From: Myxococcales bacterium
GTDB lineage: Bacteria > Myxococcota_A > Polyangia > Polyangiales > Ga0077539
Reading direction: 5' to 3'
Assembly: GCA_030652255.1 (NCBI GenBank)
Contig: JAUSAZ010000150.1
Coordinates: 1 to 64,000 of the forward strand
DNA: 64,000 nucleotides
Part shown: positions 8,962 to 17,601 of the stretch, piece by piece
How the letters are laid out: every line of letters begins with the position of its first letter
Position numbering within the stretch: position 1 is the first letter of the stretch
The notes under the pieces: generated by a model
Seen by the model: only the letters and a program-made list of their open reading frames with translations
The model's database searches: none
Told to the model about the DNA's origin: nothing
Program-made: the position numbers and the translations under genes

Positions 8962-10959
8962 ATGCGAACCTCCTTGCGGGCAGTGGTTCTGGTGGCCCTT
9001 GGCGCTCTCGTCGGGTGCAGCGACCCGGCGCCCGTCACGCCCGCCGACAGCGGCGTGCCCGCCGACCGCGGCGCCGTCACCGACGCCACCTCCGACGCCG
9101 CCACGCTTCGCATGGAGTGCAACCCGCTGGGCTTCCCCGAGGCCTGCCTGCTGCCCTTCCCCAGCGCGTACTACCAGGCCGACAACGGGCAGCTCGCGCT
9201 CCCGCCCGCGGCGATGCCCGTCTCCACCGGGCGCACCTCCAACGGCAGCGACCCCGTCGCGCTCAACCCCGCCCCCTGGAACCGCCTCGACGGCTTCTCC
9301 CCCTCCGGCGCGCTGTCGATCTACTTCCCCGAGCGCGTCGACCCCGCCTCCCTCGTCCCGCACACCGACCTCGCGCGCTCGCTCACCCCGGCCGCCAGCA
9401 CCGCCCTCGTCGACATGACCTCCGGGCAGCGGGTGCTCCACTTCGCCGAGGTCGACGCCACCGCCCGCGAGGGACGCCCCCAGGTGCTCATCATCCGACC
9501 GATGGTGCGGCTCATCCCGGGCCACCGCTACGCCGTCGCCGTCACCACCGCCGTCCGCGCCGTCGGCGGCGGGGCGCTCACCGTCCCTCCGGGCTTCGCC
9601 GCCGTTCGCGCGGGCAACACCGCCAGCGACCCGCGCCTCGCCCGCGTCGCCCCCCGCTACGCCGAGATCTTCGCGGCCCTCGATCGCGCGGGCATCCAGC
9701 GCGACTCGCTCGCCCTCGCCTGGGACTACACCACCGCCACGGAGCGCTGGCTCACCGGCCCGGTGGTCGGGATGCGCGACACCGCAATGACCATGGTCGG
9801 CGAGCGGGGCATGGGCTTCACCGTCACGCAGGTGGAGGAGGACTTCAACGTCAACATCCTCCGTCGCATCACCGGGACCATCCGGGTGCCGAGCTTCATC
9901 AACGGCGTCGCCGACGAGGCGCGGATCAACCGCGGCGCCGACGGCGCGCCGCAGTTCGTCCGCGTGGTGGACGTGCCCTTCGTGGCGATGGTGCCGCGCA
10001 GCGCGATGACCCGCGGGCCGATGCCGCTGATCCAGTTCGGCCACGGGCTGCTGGGCTCCGCGGTGGGCGAGCTCGGCGGCCCGATGGACACCAACAACTA
10101 CGTCCAGCGCTTCATCAACGCGGAGGGCTACGTGGTGATCGCCACCAACTGGACGGGGCTGAGCTTCCCGGACGTCACCTCGGCCATCCACGCCCTCTCG
10201 GACTTCAACTACATCCCCGCGATCACCGACCAGCTCCAGCAGGCGCTCGTCAACGCGATGGTGCTCTACCGCACCGGGCGCGCGCAGTTCGGCGAGCACG
10301 CCGCCTTCCAGGTGTCGGGCCGCGCCGCCTTCGACCCCGCCCGCGCGTACTACTACGGCATCTCCCTCGGCGGGATCATGGGCACCAGCTTCATGGGCTA
10401 CTCCCCCGACTGCGCCCGCGGCGTGCTCAACGTCCCCGGCGGCAACTGGGGGCTGCTGCTCCAGCGCTCGTCCAACTTCGCCCTCTACTCCCTCGCCTTC
10501 AACGACTACGAGAGCCCCGCCGAGCAGCAGGTGCTCATCAACCTGGCGCAGTCCTTCTTCGACGCGAGCGACCCGGTCAACGTCTCGGCGCGCCTGCTCG
10601 CCAACCGACTTCCGGGCGTGCCCGAGAAGCGCGTGCTCTTCCAGGAGGCCGTCAACGACGCCGCGGTGAACAACCTCGCCACCGAGATGGTGCTCCGCGG
10701 CGCCAACATCCCGCTGCTCATCCCGTCGCCCCGCACGCCCTACGGCTTCACCACCACCATGGGCCCCGCCCCCTCGGCGCTGACCATCTGGGACGAGAGC
10801 GCCACCCCCGCGCCGCCCGGCACCAACCAGCCCGCGATGAACAACCCCACCCACGGCACCGCCCGCACCATCGCCGCGCTCAAGCGCCAGATCGTGACCT
10901 TCCTCGCGCCCGACGGGCAGGTGACCCACACCTGCGACGGGCCCTGCGACCCGCAGTAG
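8962..10959 (+). CDS. Lipoprotein with alpha/beta-hydrolase features
   Basis: This 665-aa protein begins with a lipoprotein signal (VVLVALGALVGCSD, lipid-bearing Cys about residue 19) and a short Pro/Asp linker. The mature chain contains a putative oxyanion segment LIQFGHGLLGS (about 355) and a GISLGGIMG nucleophile elbow with Ser (about 470), as in alpha/beta hydrolases. A PYGFTTTMG stretch and a C-terminal NNPTHGT offer a possible catalytic His. Large lipoproteins like this are common in Myxococcota but poorly characterised, and the substrate is unknown. It precedes the P450 gene by 10 bp on the same strand, suggesting an operon. A GATACCC sequence lies about 10 nt upstream of the ATG. Confidence 0.75.
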   Translation: MRTSLRAVVLVALGALVGCSDPAPVTPADSGVPADRGAVTDATSDAATLRMECNPLGFPEACLLPFPSAYYQADNGQLALPPAAMPVSTGRTSNGSDPVALNPAPWNRLDGFSPSGALSIYFPERVDPASLVPHTDLARSLTPAASTALVDMTSGQRVLHFAEVDATAREGRPQVLIIRPMVRLIPGHRYAVAVTTAVRAVGGGALTVPPGFAAVRAGNTASDPRLARVAPRYAEIFAALDRAGIQRDSLALAWDYTTATERWLTGPVVGMRDTAMTMVGERGMGFTVTQVEEDFNVNILRRITGTIRVPSFINGVADEARINRGADGAPQFVRVVDVPFVAMVPRSAMTRGPMPLIQFGHGLLGSAVGELGGPMDTNNYVQRFINAEGYVVIATNWTGLSFPDVTSAIHALSDFNYIPAITDQLQQALVNAMVLYRTGRAQFGEHAAFQVSGRAAFDPARAYYYGISLGGIMGTSFMGYSPDCARGVLNVPGGNWGLLLQRSSNFALYSLAFNDYESPAEQQVLINLAQSFFDASDPVNVSARLLANRLPGVPEKRVLFQEAVNDAAVNNLATEMVLRGANIPLLIPSPRTPYGFTTTMGPAPSALTIWDESATPAPPGTNQPAMNNPTHGTARTIAALKRQIVTFLAPDGQVTHTCDGPCDPQ

Positions 10960-10969
10960 AGGATCCGCC

Positions 10970-12322
10970 ATGCTCGCCCCCCTCGCCCCCGGTCACCTCC
11001 CCCTCGTCGGCAACCTGTACTCCATGCGCACCGCGCCCCTCGCCACGCTCACCCGGGCGCTGCGCGATAACGGCGACGTGTCGCGGGTGGAGTTTCCGGG
11101 CGGCCACCGCGGGCACTTCCTCTTCCACCCCGACCACGTGCGCGCGGTGCTCGTCGACCACGCGAAGCAGGTGAGCAAGGACACCCCGGGCTTCTCGGCG
11201 CTGCGCCTGCTGCTCGGCAACGGGCTCGTCACCAGCGACGGGGCCTTCTGGCTGCGGCAGCGGCGCATCGCGCAGCCCGCCTTCCACCGCGCCAAGATCT
11301 TTGCCCTCGGCGCGCGCATGGTCGAGCTCACCCAGCGCACCGCCGAGGAGTGGGCCGTCGCCGCGAAGGCGGGCGCCCCCATCGACGTGGCCGAGTCGAT
11401 GATGCGCCTCACGCTGCGCGTGGTGGCCGACACGATGCTGGGCCAGGACGTCGAGCGCGACGCCGCGGGCGTGGGCCGCGCGATCACCTACCTCCTGCAC
11501 GCGCTCAACGAGCGCATCGTGCGGCCGTGGGCGCCGCCGGTGACCTGGCCCACCCCGGGCAACAAGCGCTTCATGGAGGCGCGCGACAACGTGGGGCGCG
11601 TGGTCGACGAGGCCATCGCCCGCAAGCGCGCGAAGCCCGACTCGCCGGGGGGAGAGTTTCTGCGGATGCTCATCGAGGCGCGCGACGAGGAGAGCGGCGA
11701 GGCGATGACCGACCAGCAGCTCCGCGACGAGGTGGTCACCATCTTCGGCGCCGGCCACGAGACCACCGCCAACCTCCTGGCCTGGACCTGGTCGTGGCTC
11801 TCGCAGATGCCCGACGTGCGCCGCCGGATGCACGCCGAGCTCGACGCCGTGCTGGGCGAGCGCGACGCCACCGCCGACGACTACCCGAAGCTCCCGTACA
11901 CCCGCGCCGTGCTCGCCGAGTCGCTGCGCCTCACGCCCGTGGTGTGGCTCATCTCGCGCCGCGTGGAGCAGGACATCACCGTCGGCGACCTCACGCTCCC
12001 GGCCCGCTCGCTGGCCTTCCTCTCGCCGTACGCCACGCACCGGCACCCGGCCTTCTGGGACAACCCCGAGGGCTTCGACCCGGGGCGCTTCCTGGACGGC
12101 GCCGGGAGCACCCGACCCACGCTGGCGTATTTCCCCTTCGGCGCGGGCCCGCGGAAGTGCATCGGCGACACCTTCGCCCTGGTCGAAGCCACCCTGGTGC
12201 TGGCCACGCTCGCGCGCCGCTTCGAGCCCGAACTGCCGCCGGGGATGGTGCCGGTGCCCGAGCCGGTGATCACCATGCGCCCGCGCGGCGGCCTCCCGAT
12301 GCGGGTTCGGCTGCGCTCGTAG
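10970..12322 (+). CDS. Cytochrome P450
   Basis: This 450-aa haem monooxygenase shows all the P450 landmarks. The I-helix is AGHETTA (oxygen-binding Thr), the K-helix ESLRL (ExxR), and the Cys loop FPFGAGPRKCIG carries the thiolate ligand. There is a proline-rich N-terminus (LAPGHLPLVGNL) but no membrane anchor, so it is probably soluble. Overall it resembles CYP102/CYP4-like bacterial P450s with the long F-F-G-A-G-P-R-K-C loop. No ferredoxin or reductase gene is adjacent. It follows the hydrolase lipoprotein gene by 10 bp and was probably co-transcribed with it. The substrate (fatty acid, terpene or secondary metabolite) cannot be told from sequence. Confidence 0.95.
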   Translation: MLAPLAPGHLPLVGNLYSMRTAPLATLTRALRDNGDVSRVEFPGGHRGHFLFHPDHVRAVLVDHAKQVSKDTPGFSALRLLLGNGLVTSDGAFWLRQRRIAQPAFHRAKIFALGARMVELTQRTAEEWAVAAKAGAPIDVAESMMRLTLRVVADTMLGQDVERDAAGVGRAITYLLHALNERIVRPWAPPVTWPTPGNKRFMEARDNVGRVVDEAIARKRAKPDSPGGEFLRMLIEARDEESGEAMTDQQLRDEVVTIFGAGHETTANLLAWTWSWLSQMPDVRRRMHAELDAVLGERDATADDYPKLPYTRAVLAESLRLTPVVWLISRRVEQDITVGDLTLPARSLAFLSPYATHRHPAFWDNPEGFDPGRFLDGAGSTRPTLAYFPFGAGPRKCIGDTFALVEATLVLATLARRFEPELPPGMVPVPEPVITMRPRGGLPMRVRLRS

Positions 12323-12329
12323 AGGACGC

Positions 12330-12803
12330 TCACCCCGCCGCGGCGCGCTTCGCCTTCGCGGCCGCGGCGCGGCGGATCACCGCCAGCATCCGGTCGGTCT
12401 CGGCGCGCATGCGCTGGTCGTCGGCGTCGGTCTGGTGGTCCCAGCCGAGGAGGTGCAGCAGGCCGTGGGCGAGGAGCATCATCACCTCGTCGCGCGACGC
12501 CACGCCCCGCTCGCGCGCCTGCCGCGTCGCCGTCTCCAGCGAGATGATCACGTCGCCCAGCAGGTCGCCCGCGAGGTGCCCGTCGTCGCCCTCGCGCATG
12601 GCGAAGGCCAGCACGTCGGTGGGCTTGTTCTTCTTGCGGTAGTCGCGGTTGAGGGCGTGGATGGTCGCGTCGTCGCAGAGCAGCACCGAGAGCTCGGCCC
12701 TCGGGAGCTTGAGCACCCGCAGCATCGCCTCGGAGGCCGCGCGCACCTCCGCGGTCGAGACCACCCGGGACTTCGTCGCCTGTCGTGAGACCTCTACGCG
12801 CAT
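12330..12803 (-). CDS. ybeY: Endoribonuclease YbeY, 16S rRNA maturation
   Basis: This 157-aa protein is the YbeY/UPF0054 metal-dependent RNase used in 16S rRNA 3'-end processing and ribosome quality control. The zinc motif HGLLHLLGWDH (about 112-122) supplies three histidines. The family block NRDYRKKNKPTDVLAFAM is also clear. Length is normal (about 150-160 aa), with an Ala/Lys-rich tail. It is convergent with the P450 gene (7 bp between stops) and downstream of the Ser/Thr kinase on the same strand. The usual neighbours phoH and lnt are absent. Confidence 0.95.
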   Translation of the reverse strand: MRVEVSRQATKSRVVSTAEVRAASEAMLRVLKLPRAELSVLLCDDATIHALNRDYRKKNKPTDVLAFAMREGDDGHLAGDLLGDVIISLETATRQARERGVASRDEVMMLLAHGLLHLLGWDHQTDADDQRMRAETDRMLAVIRRAAAAKAKRAAAG

Positions 12804-12849
12804 GATGCGCCGCAGGGTGCCACGAAGCCGCGCAGCCGCGGGAGGCCCT

Positions 12850-14019
12850 TCAGCGCCGCGGGGCGGCGCCGGCGTCCGGGGACACCGCGGCGGGGGCGGA
12901 GGCGCCGATCGCCGCGGTCATCGCGCCGGGCGGCGCCGAGCGGGCCTTGAGCGCGACCGTGGCCACGAGCCCGAGGGCCGCGAGGATGCCCACGGCCAGC
13001 GCCACGACGCGACCCCGGCGGGGGTCGACCGGGCGCCCGAGGGTCACCACGGGCAGCGCCGCCGTCACGACCGCCGACGCCGGGGCTGGGAGCGCGGGCG
13101 ACGGCGCCAGGGCCGCGTCGAGCGCCGCCAGGAACTCCCCCGCGTTGGCGAAGCGGTCGTCGGGGCGCAGGGCGAGGGCGCGGTCGATGAGGTCTTCCCA
13201 GGGGCCGACGTCGACGCCGAGGCGGCCGGGCGTCGGGCGCGTCGCGCTCAGGGCCTCGCCGTAGAGCTTCACCAGGTCGGTGGCGGCGTAGGCGGGCCGG
13301 TCGGTGAGCACCTCGGTGAGCAGGAGCCCGAGGGCGTGCACGTCCGTCCACGGGCCCGTGCGGGCGCCCGACAGCTGCTCGGGGGCGCCGTAGCGCGGCG
13401 AGAAGGTGAGGTTGAAGGAGGTCGACCGGCTCGCCCCGCTGCCCGCCACCTCGTCGGGCTGCATGGCCTTGGCGATGCCGAAATCCAGCAGGCGGAGGCG
13501 CTGCGTGGCGCGCTCGATGAGGATGTTGGCGGGCTTGAGGTCGCGGTGCGCGATGCCCAGCGCGTGCGCGGCCTGGACGGCCTCGAAGACGGGGCGCAGG
13601 AGCTTGAGCGCCTCCGCGGGCGACCGACCCCCGAGGGACCGCCGGCCTTCGAGGGCGGCTTCGAGGGTCTCGCCGTCGATCCACTCCAGGGCGATGAAGG
13701 CCACGTTGGTGCCGAGGGGGAGCTTCGTGGTGCCGAACTCCGCGACCTGCACCACCCCCGGGTGGCGGATCTTCCCGATGATCTTCGCCTCGAGGGTGAA
13801 GCGGTCGAAGAACTCCCGGGTGCCGCTCGCCCCGCTCAGCCCGTCGGGCGCCTTGAGCACCTTGAGGGCCACGTCGCGGTGGGCCTTCTGGTCGCGGGCC
13901 TTGTACACGGCGCCGAAGCCCCCTTCGGCGACGAAGCGCTCGAGCACGTAGCGGCCTTCGAGGGTCACACCCTCCAGGGCGCGCAGGTCCTTCTTCGGGG
14001 TGCGGGCTCCGAGAGACAT
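12850..14019 (-). CDS. Hanks-type Ser/Thr protein kinase with one membrane helix
   Basis: This 389-aa kinase looks catalytically complete. It has a Gly loop VAEGGFGAVYKA, ATP-binding Lys in VALKVLK, HRDLKPANILI, LDFGIAK and APEQ. The kinase domain (about 20-290) is followed by an Ala/Pro linker, a single transmembrane helix (core VVALAVGILAALGLVATVAL) and a short outer tail, so the kinase faces the cytoplasm. The activation segment has a Ser/Thr-rich insertion (GASRSTSFNLT). It is transcribed divergently from vgrG, with TAGCCT 9 nt upstream of its ATG. Its target is unknown; phosphorylation control of the VgrG apparatus is a context-based guess, by analogy with PpkA in type VI secretion. Confidence 0.93.
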   Translation of the reverse strand: MSLGARTPKKDLRALEGVTLEGRYVLERFVAEGGFGAVYKARDQKAHRDVALKVLKAPDGLSGASGTREFFDRFTLEAKIIGKIRHPGVVQVAEFGTTKLPLGTNVAFIALEWIDGETLEAALEGRRSLGGRSPAEALKLLRPVFEAVQAAHALGIAHRDLKPANILIERATQRLRLLDFGIAKAMQPDEVAGSGASRSTSFNLTFSPRYGAPEQLSGARTGPWTDVHALGLLLTEVLTDRPAYAATDLVKLYGEALSATRPTPGRLGVDVGPWEDLIDRALALRPDDRFANAGEFLAALDAALAPSPALPAPASAVVTAALPVVTLGRPVDPRRGRVVALAVGILAALGLVATVALKARSAPPGAMTAAIGASAPAAVSPDAGAAPRR

Positions 14020-14028
14020 CGGGGCTGA

Positions 14029-14034
14029 AGGCTA
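14029..14034 (-). promoter_or_regulatory. TAGCCT -10-like hexamer before kinase gene
   Basis: TAGCCT on the minus strand ends 9 nt before the kinase ATG at 14019. No Shine-Dalgarno is visible. It matches the recurrent TANNNT pattern. Confidence 0.4.
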
Positions 14035-14060
14035 CCACCGCCGGAGTGGTCCGGGCGCTT

Positions 14061-14078
14061 GATTGCACGGGAGCAATC
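14061..14078. promoter_or_regulatory. Perfect inverted repeat, possible operator
   Basis: GATTGC, a 6-nt spacer (ACGGGA) and GCAATC form a perfect dyad. It lies between the divergent kinase and vgrG genes, about 40 bp upstream of the vgrG start. It could be a binding site for a dimeric regulator acting on either promoter. No regulator gene is adjacent. Confidence 0.35.
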
Positions 14079-14118
14079 CTGCGATCGTCCCCGGCCTCTA
14101 AGGATACGGAGGCCCTTG

Positions 14119-16056
14119 ATGAAGCTCGACGCGGTCACGGTGGGGTTCAGTTTGGAAGGCCAGGACCAGGAGGCCGACGTGCAGCGCCTGTACTTCGTCG
14201 AGGGGCTCTCGGAGCTGTGCGAGGCGGACATCACCCTCGCGCTGCCGGCCGCCGCCGCCGCCGCCGTGCTGCCCGGGGCGAGCGCGCGGATCACCATCGC
14301 CCGCGGCCTCGACGACAGCAACGTGCGCCACATCTGCGGGGTCGTGCGCAGCGTGCAGGGCATCGACCAGGGCGACGGGATGAGCCTCGAGCGCCCGCTG
14401 CTGCGGGTGTGCGTGGTGCCGCGGGTGTGGCGCGCCGGGCTCGCGACGCGCAGCCGGGCCTTCGAGGAGTCGTCCATCGACGCGGTGCTCACGAAGACCC
14501 TCCAGGACCACGGGCTGCAGCTCACCGGCACCGCCTCGACGGCGGCGCACCCGCTCATCGTGCAGTACCAGGAGACCGACCTGGCGCTGATGTTCCGGCT
14601 GCTGGAGGACATCGGGGTCTCGCACCACGTCAAGCACACCGAGAGCGAGGACGTCTGGACGCTCTTCGAGGCCGACCCCGACCGCACCCGCTCGGGGGCG
14701 CCGCGACCGCTCATCTGGACGACGCTCGCCACGGGTCAGGCGTCGGACGAGGGGGTGGTGCGCGCCGGCCGCGTCGGCGAGCTCACCACGAAGAGCTTCA
14801 AGGTCTCGGACATCGACCGGCGCGTCGAGCGGGAGGTCTGGACGGGGAAGGGGCGGTCGACGGAGCGGGACGTCGGGCGCGAGCTGCGCGAGCCGTGGCG
14901 GGTGATGGGCGACGGGGCGGCGCTGCTGGCCCAGCGGGTGACCGACGAGCACCACGCCGCGCACGGCAGGTTCTGGATGGAGACCAGCGACCTGCAGCTG
15001 GCGCCGGGCGAGCGCGTCGAGGCCGAGCTCTCCCGCGCCGACGCCGAGGGGGGCGTGACCACGGAGCTGCTCGTGGTGCGCGTGGAGCACGAGATCGAGA
15101 CCAGCGAGGACGCGGTGGTGTACCGCAACCGCGCCGAGGCGGTGACCTTCGCGACGCCGTACCGCCCCGCGCGGATCACCCCGCGGCCGACCATCCTGGC
15201 GCCGCAGACGGGCATGGTGGAGTCGTTCCGCGAGGAGAAGCACCAGCTGGAGGTCAACGTGCTGATGGACTGGGGCGCCGAGAAGCCCTTCACCATCCCG
15301 GTGCGGATGACCCAGCCCATCGCCGGGAGCAACCACGGGTCGGTGCTGCTGCCGCACATCGACAGCGAGGTGCTGGTGCACTTCATCGACGGCGTGCCCG
15401 AGCGCCCGGTGCTCATCGGCGCGCTCTACCACCAGGCCGCCACGGCGGCGGTGGCGGGCGGCACCAACGACGGCAAGTCGTCGTACCTGTCGCGCTTCGC
15501 GATGCTGGGCAAGCGCGGGCCGACGAGCACCATCGACGTCGACGACGCCACGCAGGACGCCGAGATCATCAAGATGGTGGCGATCAACGACGTCGACGTG
15601 ACCGTCGGGCGCAACGAGAAGCGGCTGGTGAAGGGCACCTCGGACGAGGAGATCACCGGCGACGTGACGGTGGCGCTCGGCGCGAAGCGCAACACGACGG
15701 TGACCGCCGACGAGACCTACGCGGCGGACAGCAACGTCTCGATCACGGTGCAGAAGACCGGCCGCGTGCTGGTCAACCAGACGCTCCAGATGACCGCGGA
15801 CACCAAGCTCTCGCTCATCAGCGGCAACACCCGCGCGGACTTCTCGCCCTCCGCGGCGAAGATCACCGTCGGGGCTTCGGTGATCGAGGCCACGGCGTCG
15901 TCGGTGAAGATCACCGTCGGAGGTTCGGTGGTCGAGCTCACCGCGAGCGGGATCAAGCTGTCCACCGGCGGCGCGACGGTGGAGCTCAACCCGGGCATGG
16001 TGAAGCTCGGCGCCCCGATGGTGGACATCAACAACGGCGGGCTCACGGTGATGTGA
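14119..16056 (+). CDS. vgrG: VgrG-like spike protein
   Basis: This 645-aa protein resembles VgrG, the spike tip of type VI secretion or related contractile injection systems. The N-terminal region (about 1-370) is a gp27-like hub. A gp5-type OB-fold follows (core GMVESFREEKHQLEVNV to VLVHFIDGVPERPVLIGALY). A C-terminal needle comprises short repeated strands ending in GAPMVDINNGGLTVM. There is no extra C-terminal effector domain and no PAAR motif. The ATG has a strong GGAGG site 6 nt upstream; an ATT-type extension to 14059 is unlikely. No sheath, tube, ClpV or effector genes are nearby, so this is an orphan. It sits between a kinase and a pseudokinase. Confidence 0.85.
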   Translation: MKLDAVTVGFSLEGQDQEADVQRLYFVEGLSELCEADITLALPAAAAAAVLPGASARITIARGLDDSNVRHICGVVRSVQGIDQGDGMSLERPLLRVCVVPRVWRAGLATRSRAFEESSIDAVLTKTLQDHGLQLTGTASTAAHPLIVQYQETDLALMFRLLEDIGVSHHVKHTESEDVWTLFEADPDRTRSGAPRPLIWTTLATGQASDEGVVRAGRVGELTTKSFKVSDIDRRVEREVWTGKGRSTERDVGRELREPWRVMGDGAALLAQRVTDEHHAAHGRFWMETSDLQLAPGERVEAELSRADAEGGVTTELLVVRVEHEIETSEDAVVYRNRAEAVTFATPYRPARITPRPTILAPQTGMVESFREEKHQLEVNVLMDWGAEKPFTIPVRMTQPIAGSNHGSVLLPHIDSEVLVHFIDGVPERPVLIGALYHQAATAAVAGGTNDGKSSYLSRFAMLGKRGPTSTIDVDDATQDAEIIKMVAINDVDVTVGRNEKRLVKGTSDEEITGDVTVALGAKRNTTVTADETYAADSNVSITVQKTGRVLVNQTLQMTADTKLSLISGNTRADFSPSAAKITVGASVIEATASSVKITVGGSVVELTASGIKLSTGGATVELNPGMVKLGAPMVDINNGGLTVM

Positions 16057-16078
16057 CGCCCGCGTCGGGGGGGGGACG

Positions 16079-17560
16079 TCAGCGGCTGGTGACGAGCACC
16101 ACGACCAGCACGAGGACGGCGAAGAACACCGCCGCGAGGATGACGACCGGGGGCTGCTTCGGGGCATCATCCGCGGGGGCGACCGCGGGGGGCGCGGGCG
16201 CGGGCGCGGCGGGCTCCGCAGGGCGGCGGGGGGCGGCGAGGGACATGCCCTTGGGGCCGGGCTCCTCCCGGCGCTTGGACGCCGCCATCTGCGCGCGGAA
16301 GCGCGCGGCCACGTCGTCGAGCTCCGGGGGGAGCGCGCGCTCGACGGTGGAGAGCATGTCGTCGACGGCCTGCATGCGCGCGGCGAACGCGACGATGGTG
16401 CGCTCCTCGTTGAACTCCGCGGGCTGCTCGGCGCGGGGGCGCGGCGCCATGCTCCGGGTGCTGCCCAGCGGGTCGACCGGGGGCGCGTAGCCTGCGACGT
16501 CCGGGGCCTGCTCGAGGGCGACGGTGCGCTCGCCGAACTCGATGGGGTCGTCGACCGTCGGGGCGCCGAGGGAGGGCATCGCGCCGAGGAGGCCGCCCGG
16601 GGGAATGGACGAGCGGGGCGCGTAGCGGACGTCGTCGGCGAGCGCGGGCGCGGCGGCCATGAGCGGCGCGGCCATGAGCGGCGCGGCGAGGTCGGGCCCG
16701 GCCGCGGCGGGGGCCGGGGCTGGGATGCTCAGGGGCGCGGTGGGCTCGGCCACGGGGGGGGACGTCCACGCGGGCGCGAGGAGGTCGGCGAAGGCCGCGA
16801 CGCTCGGGCGCTCGATGACCGGGATGCGCGTCGCGAGGAGCAGCGCGTCCCAGACGGCGTCGGGCACGTCGGGGCGGCCGAGGTAGCGGGTGGGCCCCGC
16901 GGCGACGCCCGCGGCGGGGGCGCGCAGGATCTCCAGCACCAGGAGCCCCAGCGCGAAGGTGTCGGTGCGCGGCACCACGGCCTCGCCCGCGAACTGCTCG
17001 GGCGTGAGGCAGCGCGCGGCGGCGGCGCTCTCCTTCGGCGCCTCGGGGTCGCTCGCGAGGTCGCGCAGGCCCGCGTCGAGGAGCACCGTCTGCGCCGGGT
17101 CGAGGTCGTCGGCGACGAGCACCGCGCGCGGCCGCAGGGCGCCGTGCACGAGGGCATCGGGCTCCTCGTGGCCGGCCTGCACCACCTCGGCGAGGCGCGC
17201 CACGAGCGCGGCGACCTTGTCGAGGGGAAGGTCGACCTCGCCGGCGCGGTGGCGGTCGAGCAGGGTCGCGAGGGAGCCCAGCAGGGGCAGGTCGTGCACC
17301 ACGAAGGGCTGCCCCTCGTGCACCCCGTGGTCGGTCAGCGCGAGCGCGCCCGGGTGCCGGAACATCCGCAGCGACTGCAGCCGCGCCACGACGGCCTTGC
17401 GCTCGCCGTCCTCGCGGCGGTCGAGCACCTTGATGAGCACGCGGCGCCCCTCGATGCGCGCGTCGACGCCCTCCCAGGTCTCGCCCAGGCCGCGGTCGGC
17501 GACGGGCGCGATGAGGTGGTAGCGCTGGAGGAGGATGGTGTCCGCGGTGAGTGCTGCCAT
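16079..17560 (-). CDS. Tail-anchored protein pseudokinase
   Basis: This 493-aa protein has a recognisable Hanks-kinase fold (about 10-270) but looks catalytically dead. The ATP-binding Lys remains (VLIKVLD, K44), but the Gly loop is degenerate (ADRGLGETW). HRD has become H-G-A in VHGALRPRAVLV, lacking the catalytic Asp and Asn. DFG has become D-A-G. A long Ala/Pro-rich disordered linker (about 270-460) leads to a hydrophobic C-terminal helix (core VVILAAVFFAVLVLVVVLV) ending in TSR, typical of a tail anchor. It is convergent with vgrG (22 bp between stops). Likely a scaffold or sensor; the partner is unknown. Confidence 0.85.
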   Translation of the reverse strand: MAALTADTILLQRYHLIAPVADRGLGETWEGVDARIEGRRVLIKVLDRREDGERKAVVARLQSLRMFRHPGALALTDHGVHEGQPFVVHDLPLLGSLATLLDRHRAGEVDLPLDKVAALVARLAEVVQAGHEEPDALVHGALRPRAVLVADDLDPAQTVLLDAGLRDLASDPEAPKESAAAARCLTPEQFAGEAVVPRTDTFALGLLVLEILRAPAAGVAAGPTRYLGRPDVPDAVWDALLLATRIPVIERPSVAAFADLLAPAWTSPPVAEPTAPLSIPAPAPAAAGPDLAAPLMAAPLMAAAPALADDVRYAPRSSIPPGGLLGAMPSLGAPTVDDPIEFGERTVALEQAPDVAGYAPPVDPLGSTRSMAPRPRAEQPAEFNEERTIVAFAARMQAVDDMLSTVERALPPELDDVAARFRAQMAASKRREEPGPKGMSLAAPRRPAEPAAPAPAPPAVAPADDAPKQPPVVILAAVFFAVLVLVVVLVTSR

Positions 17561-17601
17561 GAGGGTCGGGCGCGGAGGATCGCACGCCTCGCCCGCCCCC
17601 G

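Noticed and set aside
12850-17560. A full type VI secretion or extracellular contractile injection cluster
   Set aside because: Only vgrG is present; no sheath, tube, baseplate, ClpV or membrane-complex genes were found on either side.
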